Of a stretch of DNA of 5,014 nucleotides, positions 1 through 5,014 are shown piece after piece (position 1 is the first letter of the stretch; every line of letters starts with the position of its first letter). The stretch comes from Deltaproteobacteria bacterium. Lineage in GTDB: Bacteria > Desulfobacterota > JAFDIG01. The translations under genes were made by a program, and so were the position numbers. The notes beneath the pieces were generated by a model. That model ran no database searches and was not told where the DNA came from. It saw nothing but the letters and a program-made list of their open reading frames with translations. Where the stretch lies: assembly GCA_019308145.1 (NCBI GenBank), contig JAFDIG010000183.1, forward strand, positions 1 through 5,014. Reading direction: 5' to 3'.

Positions 1-903
1 CTTTTCTAAAAACCAGGTTAGGCTGGCTCCTCCGCTTTGTGTTGGTCCTCCATAAAAGTAATAATCCATAAATGGAAGAACTGTTATACCATTATATTTA
101 TTGCTTTCATTTTCAGCTAAGAATCCAACAATCTCAGATGTTCCACATATATCCATTGCAATTTTAGGGGTTATTATCCCTGAACCAATAAGGTTGCAAA
201 AACCATCCATGGTGCTGACCACAACAGGTGTACTCTTTTTTATACCTAACTCTTTTTCAACCTTATCTGTTATTTCTCCTAAAATATCTGTAAAAGAATA
301 TGGAGCTGGGATAATATCATGAGGGATGTTAAGCTCTTTAAGAAAATCAAGATTGACCTTTTTTTCTTTTATATTAAACCATCCTAATCCACCTTCTAAG
401 TCAGTGCCCCATCTATTAGTAAGCATATAGTTGATAAAATCCTTTGGCTGAAGAACTTTATATGTTTTTTTTAATATATCTGGCTCGTTTCTTTTGATCC
501 ATACAAGCCTACTTAAAGGAAAGGACGGATCGATTTTTGGTACATATCCCCAAATAGATTTCCTTTTTTTAGAAGGGATGAGATTATTTAGCTCTTTAGC
601 CTCTTTAGTAGCCCTTTTATCAAGCCATAGAATAGCTTTTCTTAAAGGATTGCCCTTTTTATCTAAAAAGATTTGACCTCTGGTTTGTCCTGTAACTCCT
701 ATTGCACCTATTTCATTGAATTCTTTATGCTTTTTAAAATCATTAATAATATCTTTTATAGATTTCCACCATATATAAGGGTCTTGTTCAGGAAGAGACT
801 TATATGCTTTTTCCTTAAAATGTATAACTTTTCCGTTAAGATCAAAAAGAGCGATCTTAACAGAGGAACTCCCTATATCCATACTTAAAATAAAGGATGA
901 CAT
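1..903 (-). CDS. FGGY-family carbohydrate kinase, C-terminus cut by window edge
   Basis: ATP-dependent cytoplasmic sugar kinase of the FGGY family (xylulokinase/glycerol kinase fold). The frame is open from an ATG at 901-903 to the window edge, giving 301 residues; full family members are usually about 480-520, so the last third is outside. Seen: N-terminal phosphate-binding loop MDIGSSSVK (residues 8-16, with D9), GVTGQTRGQIFLD (69-81), WLDKRA (93-98), a TMDG motif whose D233 falls where the catalytic base of E. coli XylB lies, and the ICGTSE phosphate motif (252-257). The second domain begins near 273-301. Xylulokinases usually carry GQMHG where this protein has GQTRG, so the substrate is probably not xylulose; no sugar is assigned. 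It follows the GntR gene by 7 bases, with only a weak distant AAGG as ribosome binding site, which suggests translational coupling. An internal ATG at residue 8 is an unlikely start because it would cut into the phosphate loop. Confidence 0.9.
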   Translation of the reverse strand, partial: MSSFILSMDIGSSSVKIALFDLNGKVIHFKEKAYKSLPEQDPYIWWKSIKDIINDFKKHKEFNEIGAIGVTGQTRGQIFLDKKGNPLRKAILWLDKRATKEAKELNNLIPSKKRKSIWGYVPKIDPSFPLSRLVWIKRNEPDILKKTYKVLQPKDFINYMLTNRWGTDLEGGLGWFNIKEKKVNLDFLKELNIPHDIIPAPYSFTDILGEITDKVEKELGIKKSTPVVVSTMDGFCNLIGSGIITPKIAMDICGTSEIVGFLAENESNKYNGITVLPFMDYYFYGGPTQSGGASLTWFLEK

Positions 904-910
904 CTGTTTT

Positions 911-1657
911 TTATTCTGCCTTAGCCTCTGAAACTAAAATAAGTTTATCACCTCTTACAAAAACTCTATCATATACAACTGGTACATCATCTTTTAGGTA
1001 TGCAATCCTATTTGAAAAAAAGCCAGGGGAACCCTTTTTTACATTAAGCATTTTAGATTCAAAGGGAGGTAATATTATTGCTTGTAGTTCTTCCCTAACC
1101 TTTGTGATCCAGATACCAGAAATATCGCGAAGCATTTCATAAAGGGATCTTCTTTCTAATTCAGTTTTGGTGATCTTATTGCCAACTTCAGAGATAATAT
1201 AAGAAGTTTGGTATACTAAAGGTGTTTTATCTGCAAACCTAAGTCTTTCCAAAATTAAAACTTCTGTTCCTTCTTTTTTTTGTAGATAATGTACTACATC
1301 CTTATCCGCTTTATACTTATCAAAGCGTAATACCTTGGTGTATGGTTGATGGCCTTGTTGTCTGATCTGTTCAACAAAATTGGTAAATTTAAAGAGAGGG
1401 TAGGAGAGGCTTTTGGTTTTGACAAAAGTGCCTTTTCCTGGTTTTCGCGTGATTAATCCTAAAAGCTCTAATTCTTTTAATGCCTTTTTTATTGTTATAT
1501 CACTTACATCAAAACCAGCTGCCAGCTCTTTTTCTGTAGGAAGCTTGTCTCCAGGCTTAAAAAGGCCTTTTTTTATCATTAAAGATAAATTTTCTTTTAT
1601 CTGATAATAAAGAGGAGAAGAGCCATCTCTTTTTAGGGAAGGAAGAGGTAATACCAT
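911..1657 (-). CDS. GntR-family (HutC/UTRA type) transcriptional regulator
   Basis: DNA-binding, ligand-responsive regulator of 248 residues, the normal size for the HutC subfamily. The N-terminal winged helix-turn-helix spans about residues 14-80: PLYYQIKENL, GDKLPTEKELA, then the recognition-helix stretch VSDITIKKALKELELLGLI and the wing GKGTFV (75-79). The usual Arg in the recognition helix (VSRxTVRxAL) is replaced by Asp and Lys (VSDITIKKAL), which may change operator choice. The C-terminal UTRA effector domain covers about 90-245, with EVLILERLRF, SLYEML, and the closing VVYDRVFVRGDKLIL. UTRA domains typically bind sugars, sugar phosphates or other small metabolites. The start is set by an ATG preceded by TAAGGAGAG (1664-1672). 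The kinase gene follows in the same direction, so the effector is likely that kinase's sugar or its phosphate (inference). The promoter carries a perfect palindrome, pointing to autoregulation. Confidence 0.93.
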   Translation of the reverse strand: MVLPLPSLKRDGSSPLYYQIKENLSLMIKKGLFKPGDKLPTEKELAAGFDVSDITIKKALKELELLGLITRKPGKGTFVKTKSLSYPLFKFTNFVEQIRQQGHQPYTKVLRFDKYKADKDVVHYLQKKEGTEVLILERLRFADKTPLVYQTSYIISEVGNKITKTELERRSLYEMLRDISGIWITKVREELQAIILPPFESKMLNVKKGSPGFFSNRIAYLKDDVPVVYDRVFVRGDKLILVSEAKAE

Positions 1658-1676
1658 AACGATCTCTCCTTATGGC

Positions 1677-1712
1677 TAAAAGATTATATTATTATAATAA
1701 TATAATCTTTTA
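1677..1712. promoter_or_regulatory. Perfect 36-bp palindrome, putative operator of the GntR regulator
   Basis: The half TAAAAGATTATATTATTA (1677-1694) is matched base for base by its reverse complement in 1695-1712, with no loop and no mismatch. Symmetry breaks at 1676/1713. It covers the -10 box and almost all the spacer of the regulator's promoter and ends 19 bases before its start codon. GntR-family dimers bind inverted repeats, so autoregulation is the simplest reading. The sequence is nearly all A and T and lacks the GT-N-TA-N-AC core reported for many HutC-type sites, so the assignment to this regulator is inferred from position. It could also extrude as a cruciform. Confidence 0.65.
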
Positions 1713-1720
1713 TAAGTCAA
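1691..1720 (-). promoter_or_regulatory. Sigma-A-type promoter of the GntR-kinase unit
   Basis: On the minus strand TTGACT (1715-1720) is followed after 18 bases by TATAAT (1691-1696), a near-consensus housekeeping promoter. Transcription would begin near 1684, leaving a leader of roughly 27 bases that contains the regulator's ribosome binding site. The -10 box and nearly the whole spacer sit inside the 36-bp palindrome, so a protein bound there would block RNA polymerase. A second TATAAT on the same strand (1683-1688) has a spacing of 26 and is unlikely to be used with this -35. Confidence 0.7.
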
Positions 1721-1867
1721 GAATTTTTTTCAATTAAGGCTTCCTTTAAAAAATTTCAACAGATTTAAAATAGGAGAAAACTCTTTATTATAAAAATGTT
1801 AGGAGAATGTCTCAAAAAAAGCCTTCATTTTTTATGAAAAATTAGGGGAATCCTGATACCTTTTATA

Positions 1868-1896
1868 TTGTTTTTTTTTATTCCATGTTATATATT
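1868..1896 (+). promoter_or_regulatory. Candidate promoter of the dapA operon
   Basis: TTGTTT (1868-1873) is followed after 17 bases by TATATT (1891-1896). The overlapping TGTTATATA (1886-1894) also reads as an extended -10. The start would be near 1903, giving a leader of about 98 bases before dapA. In DNA this rich in A and T such matches arise easily, so the call is tentative. A competing candidate lies at 1951-1959. Confidence 0.4.
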
Positions 1897-1916
1897 TAAA
1901 AAACTTTTAAATATAT
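1890..1916. repeat. AT-only inverted repeat upstream of dapA
   Basis: The arm ATATATTTAAAA (1890-1901) and its exact reverse complement (1905-1916) flank the three bases AAC. All 24 arm bases are A or T, so it would form a weak hairpin in RNA and has no T tract behind it; it does not look like a terminator. It overlaps the -10 and start site of the candidate dapA promoter, which is where an operator would be expected. It may also be chance in this base composition. Confidence 0.45.
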
Positions 1917-1950
1917 TATAAAAAGGATTTAAAAATTTTGTGTTAAAGCT

Positions 1951-1959
1951 TGGTAAAAT
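1951..1959 (+). promoter_or_regulatory. Alternative extended -10 for dapA
   Basis: TGGTAAAAT fits the extended -10 form TGN-TANAAT and would start transcription near 1966, about 35 bases before dapA. No good -35 box stands 17 bases upstream, although TTGTGT (1938-1943) pairs at 16 bases with TATAAA (1960-1965). Weak evidence; this is an alternative to the promoter at 1868-1896. Confidence 0.25.
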
Positions 1960-2000
1960 TATAAAAATAACAAATTAACAATAAAAAGAGGAGTGAAATC

Positions 2001-2879
2001 ATGGATATAAAGGGAGCAATGGTTGCAATTGTAACCCCCTTTAAAGATGGAAGAGTTGATGAGTATGGTCTCGTTCGGTTGATAGAATTTCAGATTGATA
2101 ATGGTATAGATGCTATAGTCCCGTGTGGTACTACAGGGGAGAGCGCTACTCTTTCATATAAAGAACATGAAAGGGTAATAGAGCTTACAATAGATGCAGT
2201 AAAAGGCAGAGTTCCTGTAATAGCAGGAACAGGCTCGAATAGTACAGAAGAGGCGATAAGCCTTACAAAGGCTGCTAAAAAAGCAGGGGCAGATGCTGTT
2301 CTTTTAATAACACCTTATTATAATCGTCCTACACAAGAGGGGCTTTTTTTTCATTTTAAAGAAATTGCAAAAGAAGTTGATATTCCTCAAATATTGTATA
2401 ATGTTCCATCAAGAACAGGAGTAAATCTATTACCAGAAACAGTGGCTCGATTGTCAAAGATTGAAAATATTATAGGGATTAAAGAGGCAAGTGGTTCAAT
2501 GCGTCAGGTTACAGAGATTATTGATATGTGTGGTGATGATTTTGTTGTGTTATCAGGAGAGGATATGAATAATTTTCCTATTATTTCAGTTGGTGGCAAA
2601 GGGATGATCTCTGTTGTAGCAAATGTAGCACCATCTGATGTTGCTAATATGTGGGATGCCTATGAACAAAATGATTATAAGAAAGCAAGAGAGCTTCATT
2701 ATAAAACTTTCCCTTTATCTCGTGATCTTTTCTTAGAAACAAACCCAGTTCCTGTAAAAACAGCTCTTGCTTTAATGGGAATGATAACAGGAGAACTTCG
2801 GCTTCCTCTTGCACCTATGTTAGAAACAAATAAGAAAAAATTAGAAAAAACCTTGAAACTTTATGGTTTGCTAAAATAA
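2001..2879 (+). CDS. dapA: 4-hydroxy-tetrahydrodipicolinate synthase (DapA)
   Basis: Condenses pyruvate with aspartate 4-semialdehyde to HTPA, the first committed step of the diaminopimelate/lysine branch, in the cytoplasm. It has 292 residues, the same as E. coli DapA, and the catalytic residues fall at identical numbers: Schiff-base lysine K161 (in GIKEASG), T44 in GTTGES, Y107 in TPYYNRP, Y133 and R138 in LYNVPSRTG. The fold is a TIM barrel of the class I aldolase/NAL superfamily, with the conserved ETNPVPVK and LRLPLAP near the C-terminus. At the E. coli lysine feedback site S48, A49, H56, N80, E84 and Y106 are kept, with Y53 in place of His, so feedback inhibition is plausible. The start is supported by GAGGAG (1988-1993) 7 bases before the ATG. 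It heads a probable operon with dapB. Family members such as N-acetylneuraminate lyase are similar, but the motif match and dapB next door make DapA secure. Confidence 0.97.
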   Translation: MDIKGAMVAIVTPFKDGRVDEYGLVRLIEFQIDNGIDAIVPCGTTGESATLSYKEHERVIELTIDAVKGRVPVIAGTGSNSTEEAISLTKAAKKAGADAVLLITPYYNRPTQEGLFFHFKEIAKEVDIPQILYNVPSRTGVNLLPETVARLSKIENIIGIKEASGSMRQVTEIIDMCGDDFVVLSGEDMNNFPIISVGGKGMISVVANVAPSDVANMWDAYEQNDYKKARELHYKTFPLSRDLFLETNPVPVKTALALMGMITGELRLPLAPMLETNKKKLEKTLKLYGLLK

Positions 2880-2993
2880 AGTTTACACTGAAAAATAAGA
2901 TATGAAATAATTAAAGCAAAAAATATTATTTGTAAGAGATTCCTAAATCAATAAAAAATAACAAAGTAATGAGAATTAAGATCTGGAGGTAAA

Positions 2994-3797
2994 ATGTTAT
3001 CTATTATTATTGCTGGTGCTTTAGGTAGAATGGGCAAGGCAATCAGGGATATCGCAAAGAATGAAAATGATATAAAAATAGGCTCTCTTATTGAAAGAGA
3101 AGATCATCCCATGATAGGAGAATTTTTTGATGATTTAAAGTTAGAGAGCTCACTTGGAGATATCATTGATAAAGGGGATGTAGTGATTGATTTTACAACA
3201 CCTTCAGCAAGTCTTGAGCATCTAAAAATCGTAGCAAAGTATAAAAAAGCAATTGTAATCGGTACTACAGGTTTTTCTGATAATCAAAAAGATGAAATAA
3301 AAAGGTTTTCTAAAGATGCGAAAGTAGTTCTTTCTCCCAATATGAGTGTAGGGATTAATTTATTATCACACATTATTGGTTTGGTAACAGAAGTATTAGG
3401 CGCTGATTTTGATACAGAAATAGTAGAATTTCATCATCATTTCAAAAAGGATGCTCCAAGCGGAACAGCTTTAATGCTTGCAGAGGTAATCGCAAAGGTG
3501 AGAGGTTATAAGCTTGATAAGGATTTGATATTTGGTCGCTATGGAAATGTTGGTGCTCGTCCTCAAGATCAAATTGGTATTCATGCTGTAAGAGCAGGTG
3601 ATATTGTTGGAGAGCATCTTATTCTCTTTTGTGGTGAAGGAGAGAGGATAGAAATTACTCATCGGGCACACAATAGGTATTGTTTTGCTAAAGGGGCAAT
3701 TAGAGCTGCACGGTGGGTAGTTGATAAACCTTTTGGCTTTTATGATATGCTTGATGTTTTAGGTTTAAAGAGAGGTATCAATAATGAAGATAGGTAG
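2994..3797 (+). CDS. dapB: 4-hydroxy-tetrahydrodipicolinate reductase (DapB)
   Basis: Reduces dehydrated HTPA to tetrahydrodipicolinate with NAD(P)H, directly after DapA in the pathway. Its 267 residues are the usual length. Seen in order: the dinucleotide-binding loop GALGRMG (8-14), ER at 34-35 (corresponding to E38-R39 of E. coli DapB at the cofactor ribose, compatible with use of both NADH and NADPH), IDFTTPSA, GTTGFS (90-95), SPNMSVGINLL, and the signature EFHHHFKKDAPSGTA with H147 and K151 matching catalytic H159 and K163 of E. coli, then AVRAGDIVGEH and the C-terminal THRAHNR. The ATG follows GGAGG by four bases. The 114-base gap after dapA contains no GC-rich terminator. A poor TTTACA/AATAAT pair (2882-2911) could be a weak internal promoter. 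The 3' end overlaps the next gene by 14 bases. Confidence 0.97.
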   Translation: MLSIIIAGALGRMGKAIRDIAKNENDIKIGSLIEREDHPMIGEFFDDLKLESSLGDIIDKGDVVIDFTTPSASLEHLKIVAKYKKAIVIGTTGFSDNQKDEIKRFSKDAKVVLSPNMSVGINLLSHIIGLVTEVLGADFDTEIVEFHHHFKKDAPSGTALMLAEVIAKVRGYKLDKDLIFGRYGNVGARPQDQIGIHAVRAGDIVGEHLILFCGEGERIEITHRAHNRYCFAKGAIRAARWVVDKPFGFYDMLDVLGLKRGINNEDR

Positions 3798-4542
3798 GTT
3801 TAAGCATAAAGATAATATCTTTTATGGCATTGTTGAAGATGATAAGGTTATCGCTATTGATGGTAATATTTATGTAAGTTATAAACAAACAGGTAAAACC
3901 TTTTTTCTTGATGAACTTAACTTTCTTCCTCCAGTAAATCCAAGTAAGATCGTTGCGGTTGGACTTAATTATCGTGATCATGTTGAGGAGGTGAAAGAAA
4001 ATCTTCCAGAGTCTCCTATTCTTTTTATAAAACCTTCTACTGCAGTTATAGGGCATAAACAAAAAATTTTATATCCTAATATGTCTAACCGAGTGGATTA
4101 TGAAGGGGAATTGGCGATTATTATTGGGAAAGAAGCGAAACAGGTTCCTAAAGAGCATGCAGATAATTTTATATTAGGCTACACTTGTTTTAATGATGTT
4201 ACAGCAAGGGACTTGCAAAGAAAGGATGGACAATGGACAAGGGCTAAAGGTTTTGATACCTTTGCTCCTGTTGGACCTTGGATTGAGACTGATCTTGATC
4301 CTTCTGATTTAGAATTGAAGACTTACTTAAATGGAGAGGTAAAACAATTTACTCGCACCTCAAGTTTAATCTTTGATTGTAATTATCTTGTAAGTTTTAT
4401 ATCAAACGTAATGACACTTTTACCAGGAGATATTATCGCTACCGGAACAACATCAGGTGTTGGGCCCATGTTTTCAGGGGATAAGGTGGATATATATATT
4501 GAGAAAATAGGGACATTAAGTAATACTGTAATAAAGCAATGA
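3784..4542 (+). CDS. Fumarylacetoacetate hydrolase (FAH) family protein, FAHD1-like
   Basis: Metal-dependent FAH-superfamily enzyme of 252 residues. A short N-terminal part (1-50) is followed by the FAH core. Seen: GLNYRDHVEE, with H66 and E69 placed like the catalytic His/Glu pair of FAHD1; FIKPSTAVIG; YEGELAIIIGK, with E107 and E109 as metal ligands; the third ligand D138 in FNDVTARD; K155 in the AKGFDTFAPVGPW stretch; and PGDIIATGTTSGVGP (about 218-232). All expected catalytic residues are present. FAH members include acylpyruvate hydrolases, oxaloacetate decarboxylases/tautomerases and isomerases of aromatic breakdown, so the substrate cannot be read from sequence; no aromatic-degradation genes are nearby. 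The ATG lies inside the end of dapB, with AGAGAGG (3769-3775) 8 bases upstream, so translation is probably coupled to dapB. A role in cleaning up or handling keto acids near DapA/DapB is an inference only. Confidence 0.9.
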   Translation: MKIGRFKHKDNIFYGIVEDDKVIAIDGNIYVSYKQTGKTFFLDELNFLPPVNPSKIVAVGLNYRDHVEEVKENLPESPILFIKPSTAVIGHKQKILYPNMSNRVDYEGELAIIIGKEAKQVPKEHADNFILGYTCFNDVTARDLQRKDGQWTRAKGFDTFAPVGPWIETDLDPSDLELKTYLNGEVKQFTRTSSLIFDCNYLVSFISNVMTLLPGDIIATGTTSGVGPMFSGDKVDIYIEKIGTLSNTVIKQ

Positions 4543-4575
4543 AATTCAAGTTAGTTGATTTATTAGGAGAGATTT

Positions 4576-4989
4576 ATGAACCAACAATTTATGGAAAGAA
4601 GAAAAGATAGAAGTGAGATACCTTATGAGGCAGCAAAAAAGCAGTTGGAATATATAGCAAGGGAAGGGGAATTTAAAGCTGCTTTGATGACTACAGAGGA
4701 TGGACTTCTTGTTGTTGATATCTCTTCTCAATATAATAATGAGGAACTTGGTGGAATTGCTGCTTTACTAAATGAGGTAAAAAAGAGAATAGAATTGGTT
4801 GTTAAGTTTCAGACAGATCAAATTGTTATAAAAGATCGCTCTGGTTTATCCTTTATTTGCAAATTTTTTAAGGTTTTGGGGCAAACTGTATCTCTAACAG
4901 TGATAGCCCCGGAAAACTCCCCTAAACAGGAGTTAACTGATAGGGCAATACAGGGTTTAAAAAGGATTTTAGAAAGAGAAAATATCTAA
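4576..4989 (+). CDS. Roadblock/LC7-like domain protein
   Basis: Small soluble protein of 137 residues with no signal peptide or membrane segment. The pattern fits a single Roadblock/LC7 domain: an amphipathic N-terminal helix (about 17-30), strands and hairpin FKAALMTTEDGLLVVD (33-48), the long helix EELGGIAALLNEVKKRIELVV (56-76), two strands DQIVIKDRSGLSFICKFF and QTVSLTVIAPE (81-113), and a closing helix (119-134). Bacterial Roadblock proteins often dimerise and regulate small Ras-like GTPases, as MglB does for MglA, but no GTPase gene is seen here and the protein is too divergent to call MglB. The start is set by AGGAGAG (4565-4571), four bases before the ATG. It lies 33 bases after the FAH gene, with no terminator between, so it is probably the fourth gene of the dap operon. 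The fold call rests on pattern reading, not on a search. Confidence 0.65.
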   Translation: MNQQFMERRKDRSEIPYEAAKKQLEYIAREGEFKAALMTTEDGLLVVDISSQYNNEELGGIAALLNEVKKRIELVVKFQTDQIVIKDRSGLSFICKFFKVLGQTVSLTVIAPENSPKQELTDRAIQGLKRILERENI

Positions 4990-5014
4990 ATTCTTTAAAG
5001 CCTCTTTTTTTTAA

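Larger units (their letters stand above)
1658..2000. other. AT-rich divergent intergenic region
   Basis: This 343-base gap separates the minus-strand sugar unit from the plus-strand dap operon. Identified parts are the regulator's ribosome binding site, its promoter and palindrome, a second inverted repeat at 1890-1916, and candidate dapA promoters. The middle (about 1721-1860) has no gene that can be supported: only 12-13 codon open frames without well-spaced ribosome binding sites, short A and T runs, and weak imperfect repeats. No conserved lysine-riboswitch core or GC-rich stem with a T tract was recognised. Confidence 0.6.

Noticed and set aside
897..1142. Plus-strand open frame opposite the GntR gene
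   Set aside because: It lies antisense to a well-supported UTRA domain, shows no recognisable motif and has no convincing ribosome binding site.
1807..1845. Short open frame of 12 residues (MSQKKPSFFMKN) with three lysine codons upstream of dapA, a possible attenuation leader peptide
   Set aside because: The AGGAG lies only one base before the ATG, no promoter is evident upstream of it, and no GC-rich terminator/antiterminator pair lies between it and dapA.
1801..1845. Stretch resembling the end of an insertion sequence (GAGA-ATG-TCTC followed by an A run)
   Set aside because: No matching opposite end, transposase fragment or target duplication is visible; the resemblance is too short to support a mobile element remnant.
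1721..2000. Lysine riboswitch or other structured leader for dapA
   Set aside because: The region is almost all A and T and shows no conserved L-box core or stable GC-containing stems.
2882..2911. Possible dapB promoter, TTTACA and AATAAT spaced by 18 bases
   Set aside because: The -10 match is poor and the spacer context is AT-only; with no terminator after dapA, read-through is the simpler explanation.
3778..4062. Minus-strand open frame of 94 codons opposite the FAH gene
   Set aside because: It is antisense to a conserved enzyme and its translation is a low-complexity mix typical of shadow frames in AT-rich DNA.
4973..5010. Possible terminator after the Roadblock-like gene, with AAAGAG and CTCTTT arms and a T run
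   Set aside because: The arms are only six bases, the loop is over 20 bases, and the window ends before the structure can be judged.

Overview
The window is chromosomal DNA from an AT-rich bacterium. By eye it is about one third G+C, with frequent ATA, AGA and AAA codons and AT-only spacers. Every start codon assigned here is ATG. All genes except the sugar kinase have a clear AGGAG-type ribosome binding site, and protein-coding density is high. The phylum cannot be fixed from the sequence alone. No plasmid, phage, insertion sequence, CRISPR, tRNA or rRNA signature was seen, and base use looks the same in all genes.

Left arm (1-1657, minus strand): a two-gene unit for carbohydrate use. A GntR/UTRA transcription regulator (911-1657) is followed after 7 bases by an FGGY-family sugar kinase, whose first 301 residues lie in the window and whose C-terminal part runs off the left edge. 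The unit starts from a near-consensus sigma-A-type promoter. Its spacer and -10 box lie inside a perfect 36-bp palindrome (1677-1712), most simply read as the regulator's own operator.

Divergent intergenic region (1658-2000): very AT-rich. It holds the promoter/palindrome of the regulator, a second AT-only inverted repeat (1890-1916) overlapping a plausible dapA promoter, and a second, weaker extended -10 candidate closer to dapA. No lysine riboswitch or convincing terminator was found.

Right arm (2001-4989, plus strand): dapA, dapB, a fumarylacetoacetate hydrolase (FAH) family gene and a Roadblock/LC7-like gene. DapA and DapB are consecutive enzymes of the diaminopimelate/lysine pathway: aspartate semialdehyde plus pyruvate gives HTPA, which gives tetrahydrodipicolinate. 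Both keep all catalytic residues that could be checked. The FAH gene overlaps the end of dapB by 14 bases and so is very likely translated with it; the Roadblock-like gene follows 33 bases later. No terminator is visible between these four genes, so they probably form one operon. The right end of the window is only 25 bases past the last stop.

The core content is ordinary metabolism. The parts worth a second look are the promoter-embedded palindrome, the unassigned substrate of the sugar kinase, and the tight linkage of an FAH-family enzyme and an orphan Roadblock-like protein to lysine biosynthesis.
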